A stretch of 32,610 bases of DNA from contig NZ_QRAN01000029.1 of assembly GCF_003457605.1 (NCBI RefSeq), positions 1-32,610 on the forward strand, given 5' to 3'. Positions 30,499 through 32,610 of the stretch are shown here, in pieces; position 1 is the stretch's first letter; the number at the start of each line of letters is the position of its first letter. The notes beneath the pieces are model-generated. The model saw only the letters and a list, made by a program, of their open reading frames with translations, ran no database searches and was not told the origin of the DNA. The stretch is from Seongchinamella sediminis. GTDB lineage: Bacteria > Pseudomonadota > Gammaproteobacteria > Pseudomonadales > Halieaceae. The position numbers and the translations under genes were made by a program.

Positions 30499-31879
30499 GT
30501 CGACGAGCGACAGGCGGGGCCATCCAGCGCAATTACCCAAAGAACATATTGATTGGGTCGTTCATCCCATCACTCGATTTGTTAAAGTTGAAGCGGCTGC
30601 GGGTGTCGTTTTGCTACTATCCACCCTACTGGCATTATCGCTGGCAAACTCCCCGCTAAGAGAATCGTTCAATAGCTTATGGCATGTATCGCTTGGAATA
30701 AACATCGGCACTATCGCGTTTGAGCGCTCGTTGCATGGGTGGATAAATGACGCGGTAATGACGCTGTTTTTCTTTTTAATTGCGCTGGAGCTCAAGCGAG
30801 AACTCGTATTGGGAGAATTGCGCAATCCTCGGCTTGCGATACTATCGATTTCTGCCGCTATAGGCGGAATGCTAGTGCCCGCGCTGGTTTATCTTTTTTT
30901 TCAATATGGTGAACTCGGCCAGCGCGGTTGGGGAACCGTTATGGCGACGGACACGGCATTTGTGATCGGTTGCCTGGCGCTTTTGGGGACTCGAATCCCT
31001 AATGGCTTGAGGGTATTCATGTTATCGCTCGCTGTAGTCGATGATATTGGTGCCATTATCGTTGTCGCCGTTGGATATGGTAGTGACATTAATTGGGTAG
31101 CCATTGGATTCGCGTTACTCGGGTTCATCATCGTTAAAGTCATGGCATTTCTCGGCATCCGCAGTATGGTCTTGTTTTTTATGGTAGGCGCTCTGATATG
31201 GTTGGCGGTTGATGCATCCGGTATCCACCCCACGGTCACCGGCGTCATTCTTGGATTAATGACCCCAACTCGAAAATGGATAACTGATGAACGCTTGCAT
31301 ACTATTATGGACAGTGTAGTAGCTTATCCTCCGGGTGATCATTGGAGTGGTGATACCCCCGATCGTAAGGTCTTGAAAACGGCTGAAGCGGCAGCACGTG
31401 AAGCCCTTTCACCCGTAGAGCGTTTGGAGATGATGCTTCATCCTTGGGTGGGCTTTGTTGTGATGCCCTTGTTTGCCTTTGCTAATGCGGGGATACCATT
31501 CACAGGAACAAACTTTATTTCTCCCCTAACAATGGCCGTATTTCTAGGTTTCGTGTTAGGCAAACCACTAGGTATTTTTGCATTTAGTTGGCTTGCAGTT
31601 CAAATGCGAATCGCAGTGCTGCCGCCCAATTTAAATTGGCGCATGATTCTTGGTGGGGGCTTGTTGGCGGGGATTGGTTTTACCATGGCACTATTTATCG
31701 CCAACTTGGCTTTTAGTCCAGAGCACATTTATGGGGTAAAACTCGGAATTCTCTCTGCGTCTGTTTTCTCCGCGCTATTGGGTTATATAGTGTTACGGTA
31801 TTTTTCTGTTTCTACAAACAATACAGATGTGAAGTTCTCGTCCTGTCATGCACAGGATCAGCACGTTTCCAAATCTTAG
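30479..31879 (+). CDS. nhaA: Na+/H+ antiporter NhaA
   Basis: 466 residues, GTG start. It exchanges external protons for internal Na+ across the inner membrane, protecting pH and sodium balance. Key residues are present: Asp188-Asp189 in LAVVDDIGAI, equal to E. coli Asp163-Asp164, and Asp158 in MATDTAFVIG, equal to Asp133 by the unwound helix. About 12 membrane helices can be traced. It is longer than the E. coli protein (388) through an N-terminal extension and an insert of about 40 residues (TPTRKWITDERLHTIMDSVV...) between helices, a form common in other bacteria. Codon use and lower GC differ from the locus to the left. Confidence 0.95.
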   Translation: MDKINPESTSDRRGHPAQLPKEHIDWVVHPITRFVKVEAAAGVVLLLSTLLALSLANSPLRESFNSLWHVSLGINIGTIAFERSLHGWINDAVMTLFFFLIALELKRELVLGELRNPRLAILSISAAIGGMLVPALVYLFFQYGELGQRGWGTVMATDTAFVIGCLALLGTRIPNGLRVFMLSLAVVDDIGAIIVVAVGYGSDINWVAIGFALLGFIIVKVMAFLGIRSMVLFFMVGALIWLAVDASGIHPTVTGVILGLMTPTRKWITDERLHTIMDSVVAYPPGDHWSGDTPDRKVLKTAEAAAREALSPVERLEMMLHPWVGFVVMPLFAFANAGIPFTGTNFISPLTMAVFLGFVLGKPLGIFAFSWLAVQMRIAVLPPNLNWRMILGGGLLAGIGFTMALFIANLAFSPEHIYGVKLGILSASVFSALLGYIVLRYFSVSTNNTDVKFSSCHAQDQHVSKS

Positions 31880-31971
31880 GGAGTCTGGGCCAGGGCTGAA
31901 TTGGATAATTCCTGGTCTCGGGATCAATTTGAGACTGCTCGATTATCTTTGAGGATATTTGCCCGATTGAA

Positions 31972-32466
31972 TTGGTACCAGCGAATGAACAGCGGCTACC
32001 GGGAAAAATTTCTCGATCTGGGATAAAACCCTATGCGGAACGGCTGCAGGCGTTAAAGGAGGCGCAGGCGATATATCATGGAGTGGTAGATGCAGCTTAT
32101 GATCTGGATGGGGCTGTGCCGAACGATCGGCTTGCTCTGATTGATAGGCTGATTTTATCGCCAGGGGAGGAGGGGCCATTTATGACTGCTCGGCGAGCCT
32201 GGCGCAGTTTGGAGTCAGACCTGGATCAATGGGGAGAGCAGCTCGAATCGGAGACCGTGGAGCTATGTCAGGACGTGTTGGGCATACAGATCGGGGATAT
32301 TGTGCTGATTGAATCTGGCAAGGGTACTGTGCGACTGAAAGTTGAAGGTATGAGTATTCATGTTTACGAGAAGCAGGTCGTATTTAGTATCTGGGGGACA
32401 CGATTCCGCAAAGACGGCTTGCCTGGGAAGCGTTCGGAATATTTCAACATTGCTGTTGAAGAGTGA
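31972..32466 (+). CDS. Unknown soluble protein
   Basis: Up to 164 residues. No signal peptide or membrane span. The first half is helical and charged (YAERLQALKEAQAIYHGVVDAAYDL), the second half has beta-rich stretches (IGDIVLIESGKGTVRLKVEGMSIHVYE). I recognise no family. The start is uncertain: TTG 31972 is the first usual codon after the in-frame stop at 31930, without a fitting Shine-Dalgarno sequence, although GAGGATATT lies about 20 bases upstream; the next ATG is deep inside. It could be a 5'-truncated gene. It stands between nhaA and an insertion element. Confidence 0.5.
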   Translation: MVPANEQRLPGKISRSGIKPYAERLQALKEAQAIYHGVVDAAYDLDGAVPNDRLALIDRLILSPGEEGPFMTARRAWRSLESDLDQWGEQLESETVELCQDVLGIQIGDIVLIESGKGTVRLKVEGMSIHVYEKQVVFSIWGTRFRKDGLPGKRSEYFNIAVEE

Positions 32467-32491
32467 TTACACAAAGTTGAGGGAGGTTCTT

Positions 32492-32610
32492 GGCTCTTCA
32501 TCATTAACGGGGGACACCGATGTTCATTAAACTGAATTTGCGAAGTTCGTTTAATGGAGAGTACACCGATGTCCCACGCAGGATTAATATTAGGCCTTCC
32601 GGAGTTGGAG
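32492..32610 (+). mobile_element. Left end of an insertion sequence, probably ISL3 type (runs off window)
   Basis: GGCTCTTCATCATTAAC at 32492 resembles the GGCTCTT-type terminal inverted repeats of ISL3-family elements. An inverted pair CATTAAAC/GTTTAATG (32525-32532, 32549-32556) and a transposase-like start follow at the expected distance. The right end, target duplication and family cannot be checked here. Confidence 0.45.
32569..32610 (+). CDS. Transposase, N-terminal start only (probable ISL3 family)
   Basis: The frame begins at ATG 32569 with GGAGAG nine bases upstream and continues to the window edge: 14 residues ending LGLPELE. An N terminus with a 'LPGLE'-like turn fits ISL3 transposases, but this is a very short piece. 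An alternative frame from ATG 32519 is also open to the edge. Tentative. Confidence 0.4.
   Translation, partial: MSHAGLILGLPELE

Noticed and set aside
31880-31925. Hairpin GAATT-GGAT-AATTC after nhaA as terminator
   Set aside because: Short A+T-rich stem without a T tract; too weak to call.
30271-31959. Similar short stretches (TTTGAGGATATT with nearby ATTAT) on both sides of nhaA, as possible direct repeats of an inserted block
   Set aside because: Only about 17 matching bases with gaps, in A+T-rich sequence containing a Shine-Dalgarno string; chance or ribosome-site similarity is enough.
1-32610. CRISPR arrays, tRNA and rRNA genes
   Set aside because: No regularly spaced direct repeats, cloverleaf or rRNA-like sequence was noticed on reading; subtle cases could be missed without a covariance search.

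Overview
The window looks like a chromosomal segment of a Gram-negative gammaproteobacterium, most like the marine Halieaceae/Cellvibrionales type. This is inferred from gene content only: a PEP-CTERM/exosortase-associated exopolysaccharide locus, a TonB receptor, PD40 propeller lipoproteins and NhaA. No rRNA, tRNA or CRISPR array was seen. Most of the window is GC-rich; the left glycosyltransferase genes and the NhaA block are visibly richer in A+T.

Layout. 1-814 is a graveyard of insertion-sequence remnants: an IS66-type transposase tail fused to an IS1182-type transposase fragment, followed by noncoding mobile-element debris. 815-3934 (minus) is a tight operon: sulfotransferase, GT2 and GT4 glycosyltransferases. 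4197-5714 (plus) is a Wzz/GumC-type polysaccharide co-polymerase. 5744-8140 (minus) encodes a large membrane protein with three VanZ modules. 8430-14418 (plus) holds a membrane-anchored PHP hydrolase with N-terminal ribbon-helix-helix-like segments, a small membrane protein, a PEP-CTERM protein and the TPR lipoprotein PrsT. 14458-18969 (minus) holds a UDP-glucuronate 4-epimerase, UDP-glucose dehydrogenase, the PEP-CTERM-locus secretion ATPase and an OmpA-domain protein. 19173-22677 is less specific: a pyrophosphatase-like protein, a membrane-tethered FMN glutamate-synthase-like protein and a coiled-coil protein. 22996-27549 (minus) is a second surface-protein cluster: a cohesin-like PEP-CTERM protein, a GspC-like protein, a PD40 lipoprotein and a secreted propeller protein with a dockerin-like tail. 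27977-30091 is a TonB-dependent receptor. 30292-32466 holds a small ORF, NhaA and an unknown protein. An apparent ISL3-type element begins near 32492.

How it may work together. Dehydrogenase and epimerase supply UDP-glucuronate and UDP-galacturonate; glycosyltransferases and the sulfotransferase would build an acidic, possibly sulfated polysaccharide; the co-polymerase, PrsT and the ATPase serve its assembly or export along with PEP-CTERM protein sorting. No exosortase gene lies in the window.

The most notable points are: (1) the ATPase and OmpA genes are joined by an A10 slippery run in exactly the -1 relation needed to make a 701-residue, ExeA-like transframe protein; (2) two well-formed sigma-54 promoters stand before the PEP-CTERM gene and prsT, the first with a perfect CRP-like dyad upstream; (3) a cohesin-like PEP-CTERM protein and a dockerin-tailed propeller protein lie in one gene run, suggesting an exosortase-anchored scaffold; (4) a PHP hydrolase joined through one membrane span to a cytoplasmic DNA-binding-like domain.
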